From: Eubacteriales Family XIII. Incertae Sedis bacterium
Lineage (GTDB): Bacteria; Bacillota; Clostridia; Peptostreptococcales; Anaerovoracaceae
Direction: 5' to 3'
Assembly: GCA_031263335.1 (NCBI GenBank)
Contig: JAISGB010000096.1
Location: 1 to 11,401, forward strand
Length of the DNA stretch: 11,401 bases
Shown: positions 1 through 7,200 of the stretch, in pieces
How positions within the stretch are numbered: the first letter of the stretch is position 1
Layout: each line of letters begins with the position of its first letter
Position numbers and translations under genes: made by a program
The notes under the pieces: generated by a model
Database searches by the model: none
Told to the model about the DNA's origin: nothing
The model's input: only the letters and a program-made list of their open reading frames with translations

Positions 1-1
1 G

Positions 2-262
2 GCGTCCGCAGGAGGCAAAGACAACACGGGAGGCAAGGACAACACGGGAGGCAAGGACAACACGGACGGCAACAACCAAGGCGGCGCTAACAACAATACC
101 GGCAACAACAACCAAGGCGAAAACACGGGCGTCGCCGATACGGAAGGCGGCTCGGCCCTCCGCGTGATCATCGGGATCCTTGCCGCCGCCATCGCGGCTG
201 CCATCGTGATCCTCCTGGGCTTGCGCGCGAGAAAGGCGAAGAAAAGGCGATCGGCGGCCTGA
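2..262 (+). CDS. C-terminal end of a membrane-anchored surface protein (partial)
   Basis: The frame is open from the first bases and stops at TGA 260-262, giving the last 86 residues of a protein whose start lies outside the window. It opens with three tandem GGKDNT repeats, continues into an Asn/Gly/Gln-rich low-complexity stalk, then has one strongly hydrophobic helix of about 20 residues (from RVIIGILAAA) and a basic tail (RARKAKKRRSAA). This is the usual layout of a Gram-positive surface protein C-terminus: flexible spacer, membrane span, positive stop-transfer tail. No canonical LPxTG motif is present. GENTG about 10 residues before the helix could be a very degenerate sorting signal, but simple membrane anchoring explains the sequence equally well. 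Because the downstream 4236 gene is also a large secreted modular protein, this may be the end of a paralogue. That is inference only; no folded domain is visible here. Confidence 0.8.
   Translation, partial: ASAGGKDNTGGKDNTGGKDNTDGNNQGGANNNTGNNNQGENTGVADTEGGSALRVIIGILAAAIAAAIVILLGLRARKAKKRRSAA
11..64 (+). repeat. Three tandem 18-bp repeats encoding GGKDNT
   Basis: Units at 11-28, 29-46 and 47-64 read ggaggcaaRgacaacacg and differ by one base (A or G at R). They encode GGKDNT in the stalk of the partial surface protein. The perfect in-frame 18-bp period would allow stalk length to change by slippage. Confidence 0.85.
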
Positions 263-324
263 TCGGTCGAAACTCAATACCGACGCTATCCTCCGGTTGA
301 TCGCGGTTATCGACCTTGGAACTC

Positions 325-372
325 GGACTCCATCAAAACTCTCGCGACTGTCGAGCAGTTTTGATGGAGTCC
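325..372. terminator. 16-bp perfect inverted repeat, probable bidirectional terminator
   Basis: The left arm ggactccatcaaaact (325-340) is exactly complementary to the right arm agttttgatggagtcc (357-372). Inside the 16-nt loop, ctcg (341-344) can also pair with cgag (352-355). The AAAA...TTTT part of the stem gives a short U-run on either strand. It lies between two convergent genes, the partial surface protein (stop at 262) and fic (stop at 333-335), so it can serve both. The fic stop codon and last codons lie within the hairpin. Confidence 0.65.
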
Positions 373-1514
373 TTGTGCAACAACCGAATTTTTTCAGGGA
401 TCCGGTTCTCCTTTATCGCCGCCTTGCCTTGATCGGTAATGCGGTATTTCTGTAATTTGCTGCTCGGCTTGTCCGGCACCGTCATTTCGATATAACCATT
501 CGCAATCAACGGCTCCACATTGCGCTTGAATGACCGAAAGTCATTCTTCAATCCGATTGATTCAAACAGATCTTGGCGCGACAGACTTTTTGATTCCAGA
601 GCTTTCAGCACAAAAATCATTGTGTCCGGCAACGGCTCATCTTTGTGCTTATCTTTATGCCTATCTTTGTGCTTTGCCTGTGTCTCAATCGTTTCAAGAA
701 GCGCGGACAACGTGAACTCAAGGAACCCGCCCGAATCATTTGTGTGTTGTGCATATTGAAGCGCATCGTAGTATTCCTTCCTTTTTTCATAGATCACCGA
801 TTCCATCGGTATCCATGCAAAAATCCCATTCCATTTGGCGAGCAAGAGCGTTTGCCATAGCCTCCCCATACGCCCGTTACCGTCCGCGAACGGATGAATC
901 GTTTCTATCTCATAATGCAGTATTGCGCTTTTCAGCACGGGGTGAAGCTCTGAATTTGCCGCCCACCCGAACAGCTCTGCCATCAGTTCCGGCACGAACT
1001 GTGGTCGCGCCCCCATATGCACCGCCATGTTGCCATCGAATACGCCCACATCGCCGCTTCGGAACTTGCCTGATTCTTTTATAAGCCCCTCCGTCATCAA
1101 CTTGTGCGCTTTCAAAAAGTCTTTCACCGCATAGGGATCAAACATCATAATTTTGTCATAGGCTTCATAGGCGTTCTTGACCTCCTTGATTTCTTTCTGC
1201 TTCCCTGCGACGAGCTTTCCGTCAAGCACGAAGGCCACCTCGTCAAGCGAGAGCGTGTTGCCCTCGATGGCAAGCGAAGAATGAATCGTCCGCATGCGAT
1301 TCCATCGATGGAGCCGGATGTCGCGTTTGAAGTCCGTCCCAAATTCAAGCCGCGTCGCGGCCTCCGCGATTTTCGCCAGATAGTCGGCGGTCTTTACCGT
1401 TATGGTGTATGGGTACTCGATTGTCATCGTTTTGTTACCTCTGCTGTCGACAATAAGCGATTCGTTGATTCTTGAGAAGTCAGGAACTGTGCGCATCGAA
1501 CCCGGTGACGTCAT
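333..1514 (-). CDS. Class II Fic family protein (probable AMP-transferase) with C-terminal winged helix
   Basis: This 393-residue protein carries the Fic signature HPFADGNGRMGR at residues 207-218. His207 is the expected catalytic base, Asp211 the expected metal ligand, and the glycine/arginine residues bind phosphates. Fic enzymes typically transfer AMP from ATP to a hydroxyl side chain of a target protein. An N-terminal SLAIEGN at 80-86 matches the inhibitory motif [S/T]xxxE[G/N], so this is a class II, self-inhibited Fic with Glu84 as the inhibitory residue. After the Fic core comes a charged linker (281-292) with repeated K/RHKD, then a region at about 295-370 that looks like a winged-helix DNA- or partner-binding domain, as in SoFic-like proteins. 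No separate antitoxin gene adjoins it. The ATG at 1514 follows a GAGG-like ribosome site; Met30 is a possible alternative start closer to the conserved region. The target is unknown. Confidence 0.9.
   Translation of the reverse strand: MTSPGSMRTVPDFSRINESLIVDSRGNKTMTIEYPYTITVKTADYLAKIAEAATRLEFGTDFKRDIRLHRWNRMRTIHSSLAIEGNTLSLDEVAFVLDGKLVAGKQKEIKEVKNAYEAYDKIMMFDPYAVKDFLKAHKLMTEGLIKESGKFRSGDVGVFDGNMAVHMGARPQFVPELMAELFGWAANSELHPVLKSAILHYEIETIHPFADGNGRMGRLWQTLLLAKWNGIFAWIPMESVIYEKRKEYYDALQYAQHTNDSGGFLEFTLSALLETIETQAKHKDRHKDKHKDEPLPDTMIFVLKALESKSLSRQDLFESIGLKNDFRSFKRNVEPLIANGYIEMTVPDKPSSKLQKYRITDQGKAAIKENRIPEKIRLLHKDSIKTARQSREF
639..674 (-). repeat. Short tandem repeat encoding K/R-H-K-D units in Fic linker
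   Basis: Three near-identical 12-base units encode KHKD, RHKD and KHKD (residues 281-292) between the Fic core and the C-terminal winged-helix part. The result is a highly charged, probably flexible linker whose length could vary by slippage. Confidence 0.7.
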
Positions 1515-1531
1515 TTCGCCTCGTCACTGCT

Positions 1532-1542
1532 ATATTGTACAC
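1532..1542 (-). promoter_or_regulatory. Possible fic promoter -10 region
   Basis: On the minus strand, TACAAT lies about 20 bases upstream of the fic ATG and is a good -10 match. The -35 hexamer at the right distance is poor (around TTTCAA), so this promoter is tentative. It lies outside the adjacent insertion element, so fic expression need not depend on that element. Confidence 0.35.
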
Positions 1543-1599
1543 GCTTTTCGGACGCTTTGAAATGCTTTCCCGCATTGATTTTTCAATTCCGACAAGTAA

Positions 1600-1611
1600 C
1601 AAGTAACAAAG
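1600..1611 (+). repeat. 12-bp direct repeat flanking the IS, left copy
   Basis: caagtaacaaag is identical to 3526-3537. It is longer than the 8-bp target duplication usual for IS66. It lies in a local run of aagtaac repeats (1594-1607), so part of the match may come from a repetitive target. Confidence 0.55.
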
Positions 1612-1629
1612 GTTACAGGTCAAGGGTGA
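1612..1629 (+). repeat. Left terminal inverted repeat of the IS66-type element
   Basis: GTTACAGGTCAAGGGTGA. It matches the reverse complement of 3504-3521 (GTTACAGGTCAAAGGTGG) at 16 of 18 positions. Confidence 0.8.
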
Positions 1630-1874
1630 AAAATCACAAGCAGGCCCAAAAGCCTTTGGCAAAGGCAGAACATAACGAAACACAATAAAAGTGCGAGAGC
1701 TTTCGTTTGCGGCAATCGGGACACCCACAGGTGGAAATCATTGCGAGATCCACCGCAAACACCGTCTCTTGCGACAACGGGGACACGTCAAAACCCGCCC
1801 CCGCAAACCGGTGCGCCCGCACCCTCAATCGAAGCAAACATATTGGAATTTCAACGATTATCCGCACATTTCCC

Positions 1875-1903
1875 TTGCCTTTCCCCCTCCGGCATGATAT
1901 AAT
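1875..1903 (+). promoter_or_regulatory. Promoter of the IS66 transposase gene
   Basis: TTGCCT (1875-1880) and a perfect TATAAT (1898-1903) are separated by 17 bases. The -10 lies 22 bases before the ATG at 1926, and a GAGGGG ribosome site precedes the start codon. This supports starting translation at 1926 rather than at an upstream in-frame ATG. Confidence 0.75.
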
Positions 1904-1925
1904 TTTATATGGAAAAGAGGGGATC

Positions 1926-3491
1926 ATGGCGGCGGATTACGGACGGAACCTATACAGGCAATACGAAGAAGGGCTTGCGAAAAACGACGCGCTCATCGAG
2001 GCCAACAAGGAACTGAAGCGCGAAATCCGGGCGCTGAAAAAGGACGGGGCGTCGGATCTTGCCGCCGAACGCGCCAACCACAGGAAAGAAACCAAAGCGA
2101 TAAAAGATGCCCATGCGGCGGATACGGCCCTGCTCCTTGCCGCAATCGCAAGGCTTGAAGAAGAAGTGCGCAGGCTCAGGGCCATGATTGACAAAAACAG
2201 TTCCAATTCAAGCAAGCCGCCTTCAAGCGACGGCCCCGGGAAACCCCGGAAGAATATCCCCAACGGCAGGGCCAAAACGGGACGCAGGCTCGGCGGGCAG
2301 CCGGGGCACAAAGGCAACATCCCGATTTTATGCGAGGCCCCGGATTCCGTGACGGACCTCAGGCCCGACATATGCGGATGCGGCGGCAAGATCGCCTATG
2401 AGGGGAACCCCGTGAGAAAGCAAGCCGTTGAAATCATCATAAAGAAGCATATACGCGAATACAGGGACGAGGAAGGCGTATGCGCACTCTGCGGGAAACG
2501 GCATCGCGTGAAATTCCCCGCAGGGATCCACAACCCCGTAAACATCGGGGCCGGACTGAAAGCGCTCGTGTCGATGTTGAATGTCGAGTATGCGATGCCG
2601 CTCGGCAAAATCGCCCGGTTTGTGTCGGAGATGACGGAGGGGGAAGTGCGGCTTGCGAACGGGGCCATCGTGAATTCATGCAAAGAGCTTTGCGGAAAAA
2701 TCGAACCGTCAATCCGGACCGTCAAGGAAAAGCTGTTCCTGAGCCCTGTCCTGCACAAGGACGAGACGGGCGTGAAAGTGAACGGGGAGCGGCATTGGCT
2801 TCATACGCTTACGGCCGGCGACTTCGCATATTATCATGCGGACACGAAACGCGGCAATGATGCGGACGAGGCAATGGGCGTGCTTGCCGGGTACGGCGGC
2901 GTCCTCGTCCATGATCATCTGAAGGGGCTTTACGCGTGGAAATGCAAACACGCCGAATGCAACTCCCATATCCTGCGTTACCTGATCGGCGTCCTCGAAA
3001 ACGAACCCGAATACGCCGCGCACGCAGAAGAAATGTCGGGGTTTTTCGTAAACGCAGACAATGAACGGAAAGAGGCAAAGAAGCGGGGGGAGGCCGCGTT
3101 CCCGGACGACAGGATCAAATCGTTCGGCGACGCATACGACGGCATTTTGCGGCGGTGGGAGGAAACGGTCCGGGAAGTCACGGGCAAGGCGAAGAGCAAA
3201 AAGAGCCGGTACAAACGGGAAGGCGAAAAGTTGTGTCCGAGACTTGCGGAGTACAAGGAGCAACACCTGCTGTTCCTCCGGGATTCCAACGTGCCTTTCG
3301 ACAACAATCTTGCCGAACGTTCGCTCCGCGGAATCAAAACCAAGACGAAGGTGTCGGGGGGATTTCGAGTGCAACTCGGCGCGGATACCTATGCCGGCGT
3401 GCGAACCTATATCGAAACCCTGCGCAGACACAAGCAAAACATCTTTCGCGGCATAACCTCCGCTTTCGCCGGAAACCCTGTCCTCTTTTGA
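1926..3491 (+). CDS. IS66 family transposase (TnpC-type DDE enzyme)
   Basis: This 521-residue transposase catalyses strand transfer of its own element. Domains in order: an N-terminal helical/coiled-coil region (about 10-90, rich in Leu, Glu, Arg and Lys), then a low-complexity Ser/Pro/Lys linker with GGQPGHKG (123-130) that is typical of IS66. Next is a zinc-binding segment with CGC at 150-152 and CALC at 186-189. The catalytic domain follows: Asp279 in HKDETG, Asp330 in LVHDHLKG, and Glu464 in FDNNLAERSLR form the expected DDE triad. The C-terminus holds the usual KxKVSGGFR and a C-terminal helical tail. Length and motif order fit intact IS66 transposases (about 500-530 aa). The start at 1926 follows GAGGGG by a short gap and sits just after a consensus promoter. 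The open frame extends further upstream, but that stretch overlaps the promoter and shows no family similarity. Confidence 0.95.
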   Translation: MAADYGRNLYRQYEEGLAKNDALIEANKELKREIRALKKDGASDLAAERANHRKETKAIKDAHAADTALLLAAIARLEEEVRRLRAMIDKNSSNSSKPPSSDGPGKPRKNIPNGRAKTGRRLGGQPGHKGNIPILCEAPDSVTDLRPDICGCGGKIAYEGNPVRKQAVEIIIKKHIREYRDEEGVCALCGKRHRVKFPAGIHNPVNIGAGLKALVSMLNVEYAMPLGKIARFVSEMTEGEVRLANGAIVNSCKELCGKIEPSIRTVKEKLFLSPVLHKDETGVKVNGERHWLHTLTAGDFAYYHADTKRGNDADEAMGVLAGYGGVLVHDHLKGLYAWKCKHAECNSHILRYLIGVLENEPEYAAHAEEMSGFFVNADNERKEAKKRGEAAFPDDRIKSFGDAYDGILRRWEETVREVTGKAKSKKSRYKREGEKLCPRLAEYKEQHLLFLRDSNVPFDNNLAERSLRGIKTKTKVSGGFRVQLGADTYAGVRTYIETLRRHKQNIFRGITSAFAGNPVLF

Positions 3492-3503
3492 AAAACCGGT
3501 CGA

Positions 3504-3521
3504 CCACCTTTGACCTGTAAC
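3504..3521 (-). repeat. Right terminal inverted repeat of the IS66-type element
   Basis: It reads ccacctttgacctgtaac on the plus strand, the mirror of the left end at 1612-1629 with two mismatches. It starts 12 bases after the transposase stop codon. Confidence 0.8.
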
Positions 3522-3525
3522 TACT

Positions 3526-3537
3526 CAAGTAACAAAG
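3526..3537 (+). repeat. 12-bp direct repeat flanking the IS, right copy
   Basis: caagtaacaaag is identical to the left copy at 1600-1611. It is separated from the right inverted repeat by four bases (tact), and a further gtaac follows at 3537-3541. Confidence 0.55.
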
Positions 3538-3560
3538 TAACAAAAAATCAAAAAAGATGC

Positions 3561-3589
3561 TTGCAATTTTTTTGAACAGGCATTATAGT
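3561..3589 (+). promoter_or_regulatory. Promoter for the B12-riboswitch transcript
   Basis: TTGCAA (3561-3566) and TATAGT (3584-3589) are spaced by exactly 17 bases. Transcription would begin near 3596, about 20 bases before the riboswitch P1 stem. The promoter lies just outside the right end of the IS66-type element, in an A/T-rich stretch. Confidence 0.75.
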
Positions 3590-3614
3590 GGGATGCAGAT
3601 GTAAAAATTGAATA

Positions 3615-3778
3615 CGTTATCGGCTTATCAGACGGGAATTCCGGTGCAAATCCGGAACTGCGAACCACAACTGTAACCGAAGACAAAGGAGCAATATGCC
3701 ATTGCCGAATCCGCAGAGGATAGGTGAGAAGGCGCTCCGGAGGATGACGCGGAAGTCAGGAGACCTGCCGGTATAACG
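3615..3778 (+). promoter_or_regulatory. Cobalamin (vitamin B12) riboswitch
   Basis: The conserved core is clear. CCGGTGCAAATCCGGAACTG at 3641-3660 and the downstream CAACTGTAAC match the family core. The B12 box AGTCAGGAGACCTGCC at 3754-3769 matches the family consensus at every position. The closing P1 stem forms between cgttatcgg (3615-3623) and ccg-gt-ataacg (3768-3778). In this family, binding of cobalamin usually represses the downstream gene. The next gene in the same direction is the giant surface protein at 4236, so that gene is predicted to be expressed under B12 limitation. No run of Ts follows closely enough to indicate a simple intrinsic terminator, so the expression platform is not resolved. 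Confidence 0.95.
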
Positions 3779-4235
3779 AAAACGATGCTCATGAATTCTT
3801 GGGGTTCGAGGATGATGAAGCGCCATTGTTTCGATCACAACCGCATAGCGCCGGATACAGCGGCTTCCCGATCCCTTCACCGATCGGCAAAATATGCAAA
3901 TCGGGGGGCGCGGCATATAAGCCATTTTAGGTTGTGTTCTTCTGATCGATCCGCATTCCCGAATACTCACCGATCCCATCAAAACATCTCGCCATGCGGC
4001 AAGATAAGTCGCGCGGTCTTTTGCTTGTTCGCGGAAGGGGTTCCCCTTGTCCGTATCTTCGCGTGTTCCGGAAGATCCTCTCCCTGCGAGTACAGAATAC
4101 GGGAAAGAACAGGATATCCATAGCCTGAAAACCGTAGGGGAGAAAGTATATAGACTGATCAAGCTCGTGAGGTTCAAATAGACCGATCGGGTGATAATGG
4201 GCGGCGATTCATAGGGAGGACAGGAGGAAGATCAA
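3779..4235 (+). other. Long structured leader between riboswitch and start codon
   Basis: About 457 bases separate the B12 riboswitch from the ATG at 4236. No convincing gene is present: short frames here lack ribosome sites or family features. Several consecutive hairpins are visible: cggaaggg/cccttgtccg at 4032-4053, atcttc/gaagat at 4055-4076, and a 10-bp stem tctccctgcg/cgtaggggaga (one bulged G) enclosing 4089-4132. The 3' part (4144-4235) ends in the ribosome binding site. No T-run of five or more exists, so an intrinsic terminator is not evident. The upstream half is C-rich, which could suit Rho-dependent control, but this is speculation. It matches no RNA family I recognise. Confidence 0.5.
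4222..4227 (+). promoter_or_regulatory. Ribosome binding site of the giant surface-protein gene
   Basis: A perfect AGGAGG sits 8 bases before the ATG at 4236, with a second GGGAGG just upstream. This fixes the start of the coding region. Confidence 0.9.
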
Positions 4236-7200
4236 ATGCGTAAATCTTTGCATGGCAGATTGCTTTCGTGGGTCTTGACAGCGGTTCTGTGCGTCGGGAT
4301 GTTCCAAGGGATCGCGTCGTCGTACGCGACGGAACCGGAACCCTATGTAAACGACATCCCGGTCGCGCAGGAGGATATCGACGGCGGCTCGAAGAACGAT
4401 CCGGCCGACCCGCCGGCCGGTCCGGACATACCGGACACAGAGGAAGGATCCGCCGGCGAGGATTCCGAAGCGCCCGTTGCGAATGCCGTCGCCGATGATG
4501 TCGCGAAAAGCGATCCCGCCGGCGCGGCCACAGAAGCCGCAAAGGCGAAATCCGCATCTACGGGATTCAAGGCATTGGGGACGGAAGAGGCAGAAGAAGC
4601 CGAACCGCAACCCGAGGGGTCGAAGATCCAAAACATGGTCGGCGTCCTCGGCCTCGGCGTCGGCAAGGGCACGACATTGGTCAACGCCTTCGATGCGGGC
4701 AGGGAAACGCAGACCGCGTGGATCAACCCCAAGCAGACGGAAGCCGTGTTCGACGTCACCGTGGAAAAGGGGACGGCGCTGTATCTCGGCGCGAAGGGCG
4801 AAGATGGGGTCTTGCTGTCGACGGAGGGAAACCGGCGGACCGAGACCGACGCGTCGATCACTTACCGCATCGGCGTGGACTGCACGGACATAACGGCAAA
4901 GCCGGCCCTGTACGCATATGGGGACGGCGGGGAGGAGGCGTCGATCTGTGTGCTCGCCTTCAGTCAGCGTTCGCCCGTGGCGGGCGTCTATACGCCGGAT
5001 CGGGCGGTGGACTTTCAGCCCACGACCACGGATCGGTATGTGGCGGTATCCCGGGCGGAGTCTGCGTTGACGGCGTATACGCATTGGAACCACTATGTCT
5101 CGCTCGGCGGGCATGGCGGGTATGCCACCTACTACTACGAGGAGCCGATCGAGGACGACCCGAACAACCCGTACGGCGTGGACTTCATCGTCTACGGGAA
5201 CGCCTTTGCGGGCGGTTCGGTCAACGAGCCCGCCGGTTGCCAAGTCTCCTATGACGGCGTGACTTGGTACGACCTCGCCGGCATGAGGCACTACGAGCTG
5301 TTGACGCGTTATGTGCAAGATCTGCCGCTCTTGAACGGCGGGACGACGGACAGCCTGCTCCTGCTCAAGGCCGGCGACGCCGGCTACAGCGGTTCCTATC
5401 CGAAGAACGTGGATTGGGGATATGCCGACATCATGAGTTGCAATCCTTACAGCGCTGCGGAGACGCGTTGGGATGTCCAAGCGCATACGGGCAACCCGTA
5501 CAAGCACGCGGTCTCCAAGGTCGATGATGAGTACTACGGGTACGGCGACCAGTTCGACCTCGCGTGGGCGGTGGACAAGGCCGGAAGGCCGATCGACCTG
5601 AGCAATGCCCTGCCGAAGGGCGTCCGCTACATCCGCCTTCAAAATGTCATAGATTCCGAATACATCGGCGCGGTCTCCCCGGAGATCGGGACGATCACGC
5701 GCGTGAACCCGGTCGACGTCAAGGACTCGCCCGTCGGCGTCACCGATGCGCCGAGCGTCCTGACGGTCAACGGCAAGCCTCTCGACCTCGAAAGCGAAAC
5801 CACAGTCGTGAGCAATGACGGCGCGACGATCTACTGCGAAGCGGATCTTGGCAAAGAGACGTACGCCGCAAATGTCTGCGTGGTGGGCGCGGCGAGCGAC
5901 AGCATCTACGTCAACGCGGAGGAATTCACGAACGGACTCGCCGATTACCGAGGCGAACTCTCGCAGGAGGATACCTGGCTCAACGAGGAAAACGGCCGCA
6001 TCGTGCGCGTCGTCGTCCAGAACGGGGAGAAGGCGCCGCGCATCTACGTCATCAACTGCAAGAACGGGCTGGCCTCCAAGGCGAACGCGGAGCTTGCGTC
6101 GGTCGAACTCAGGCCGATCGGAAAGAAGCTGAAAGCGGACGGGGACGGCGGCTACGCGACGACCGTCGCAAGCGATATCGATAAGGTCAGCTTTGTCCTC
6201 AAATCGCTCTATTCCGGCTCGACGATCAAGGTGGACGATACGGACGTGCCGAACGGGCTCGAAAGCGTCGCCTTCCCCTTGAAATTCGGAAAGAACGAGT
6301 TCACGGTGAAGGTGACGTCCGAGGATGAGACGACTGCGAAGGAATATTCGATCGCCGTCACGCGGACCGAGGTGGACGACAGGATCACGGTCTACATGGA
6401 CTTTGAGGGCTACAACCTCGGGCAGGGCTACTACATCGAGCCGACCGCGGTGAAGATATCGGAAGGCATGAACGCAGCCTACGCGACGGATCGGTTGCTT
6501 GGCCTGACGGGACACGAATATGACAATACGGGGACCGTCTCGGAAGATTTCTATCTGTCGAAGGTGAAGGGGTTTGATACGGGCGACGCCGATCCGCCGC
6601 AGTACGTCTTGGATGCGATCGACGTGGCGGGTGAAACGTTCGGGACCAACGGCGACGAATGGCTCGGGGAGCATGATTATTACAACCAGGCCGGTTGGAT
6701 GCTCACGGTCAACAACGTCGTGATCCCGGGAGGGGCGAGCGGATATACTTTAAAAGACGGCGACGTGGTGCGTTGGCAGTTCTCCGTCATTGGGCTCGGC
6801 GCGGATCTGGGGGTGGACAACGGTTGGGGCGAGGGCGACCCGCCGCTCTACATTCAGCAGGACAAGACGAAGCTGATCCGCGCGATGTTCGAGAAGGACG
6901 CGGAGGCCGAATACGTGCAAAACGCCGAGGACGCGGTCATCGACCCGTTTGCGACAAAGGCCGCGATCACGTCCGCTTACGGCGATCTGCATTGGTGGGT
7001 GGCCGAGAACCCCAACGACGGCCTGTTCACACAGGCAGAGGCGTTGTTAAAGGAGTATTACGGCACGGAAGCGGCTCCGGAAGCCGCAGACTACGCCATC
7101 ATGAAGAAGCTGAAGATCACGGGGACGATGACGGGGAGCGGCTATAGCGACTATTACTATCTGCATACCCACGCGAACTTCACGAATGTGAGGGAGTTGG

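Larger units (their letters stand above)
1612..3521 (+). mobile_element. IS66-family insertion sequence, transposase-only type
   Basis: The element is bounded by terminal inverted repeats (1612-1629 and 3504-3521) that match at 16 of 18 positions, and it contains one intact transposase gene. Classical IS66 elements also carry tnpA and tnpB. Neither is present here, which matches the IS66 subgroup (ISBst12-like) that has only the DDE transposase. Bases 1630-1870 carry no gene, only small hairpins such as gcctttggcaaaggc at 1652-1666. The exact ends are uncertain. An exact 12-bp direct repeat (caagtaacaaag) abuts the left end at 1600-1611 but sits 4 bases beyond the right inverted repeat (3526-3537). 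The 8-mers directly abutting both ends match only 5 of 8. It lies between fic and the B12-riboswitch gene and breaks neither. Confidence 0.85.

Noticed and set aside
1707..1925. N-terminal extension of the transposase to an ATG at 1707
   Set aside because: It overlaps a consensus promoter (1875-1903). A good ribosome site and typical IS66 N-terminus begin at 1926.
3785..4123. 112-residue plus-strand frame in the leader, possible leader peptide
   Set aside because: No Shine-Dalgarno precedes its ATG, and the product is low-complexity Ser/Arg/His-rich without domain features.
3617..4177. 186-residue minus-strand frame
   Set aside because: It covers the B12 riboswitch and leader, has no family features and no ribosome site; the RNA structure on the plus strand explains the conservation.
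4209..6674. 821-residue open frame on the minus strand opposite the giant gene
   Set aside because: It is extremely Arg/Asp/Val-rich with no domain pattern, and it lies opposite a clearly real coding region with signal peptide, ribosome site and recognisable domains. It is a by-product of GC-rich codon use.
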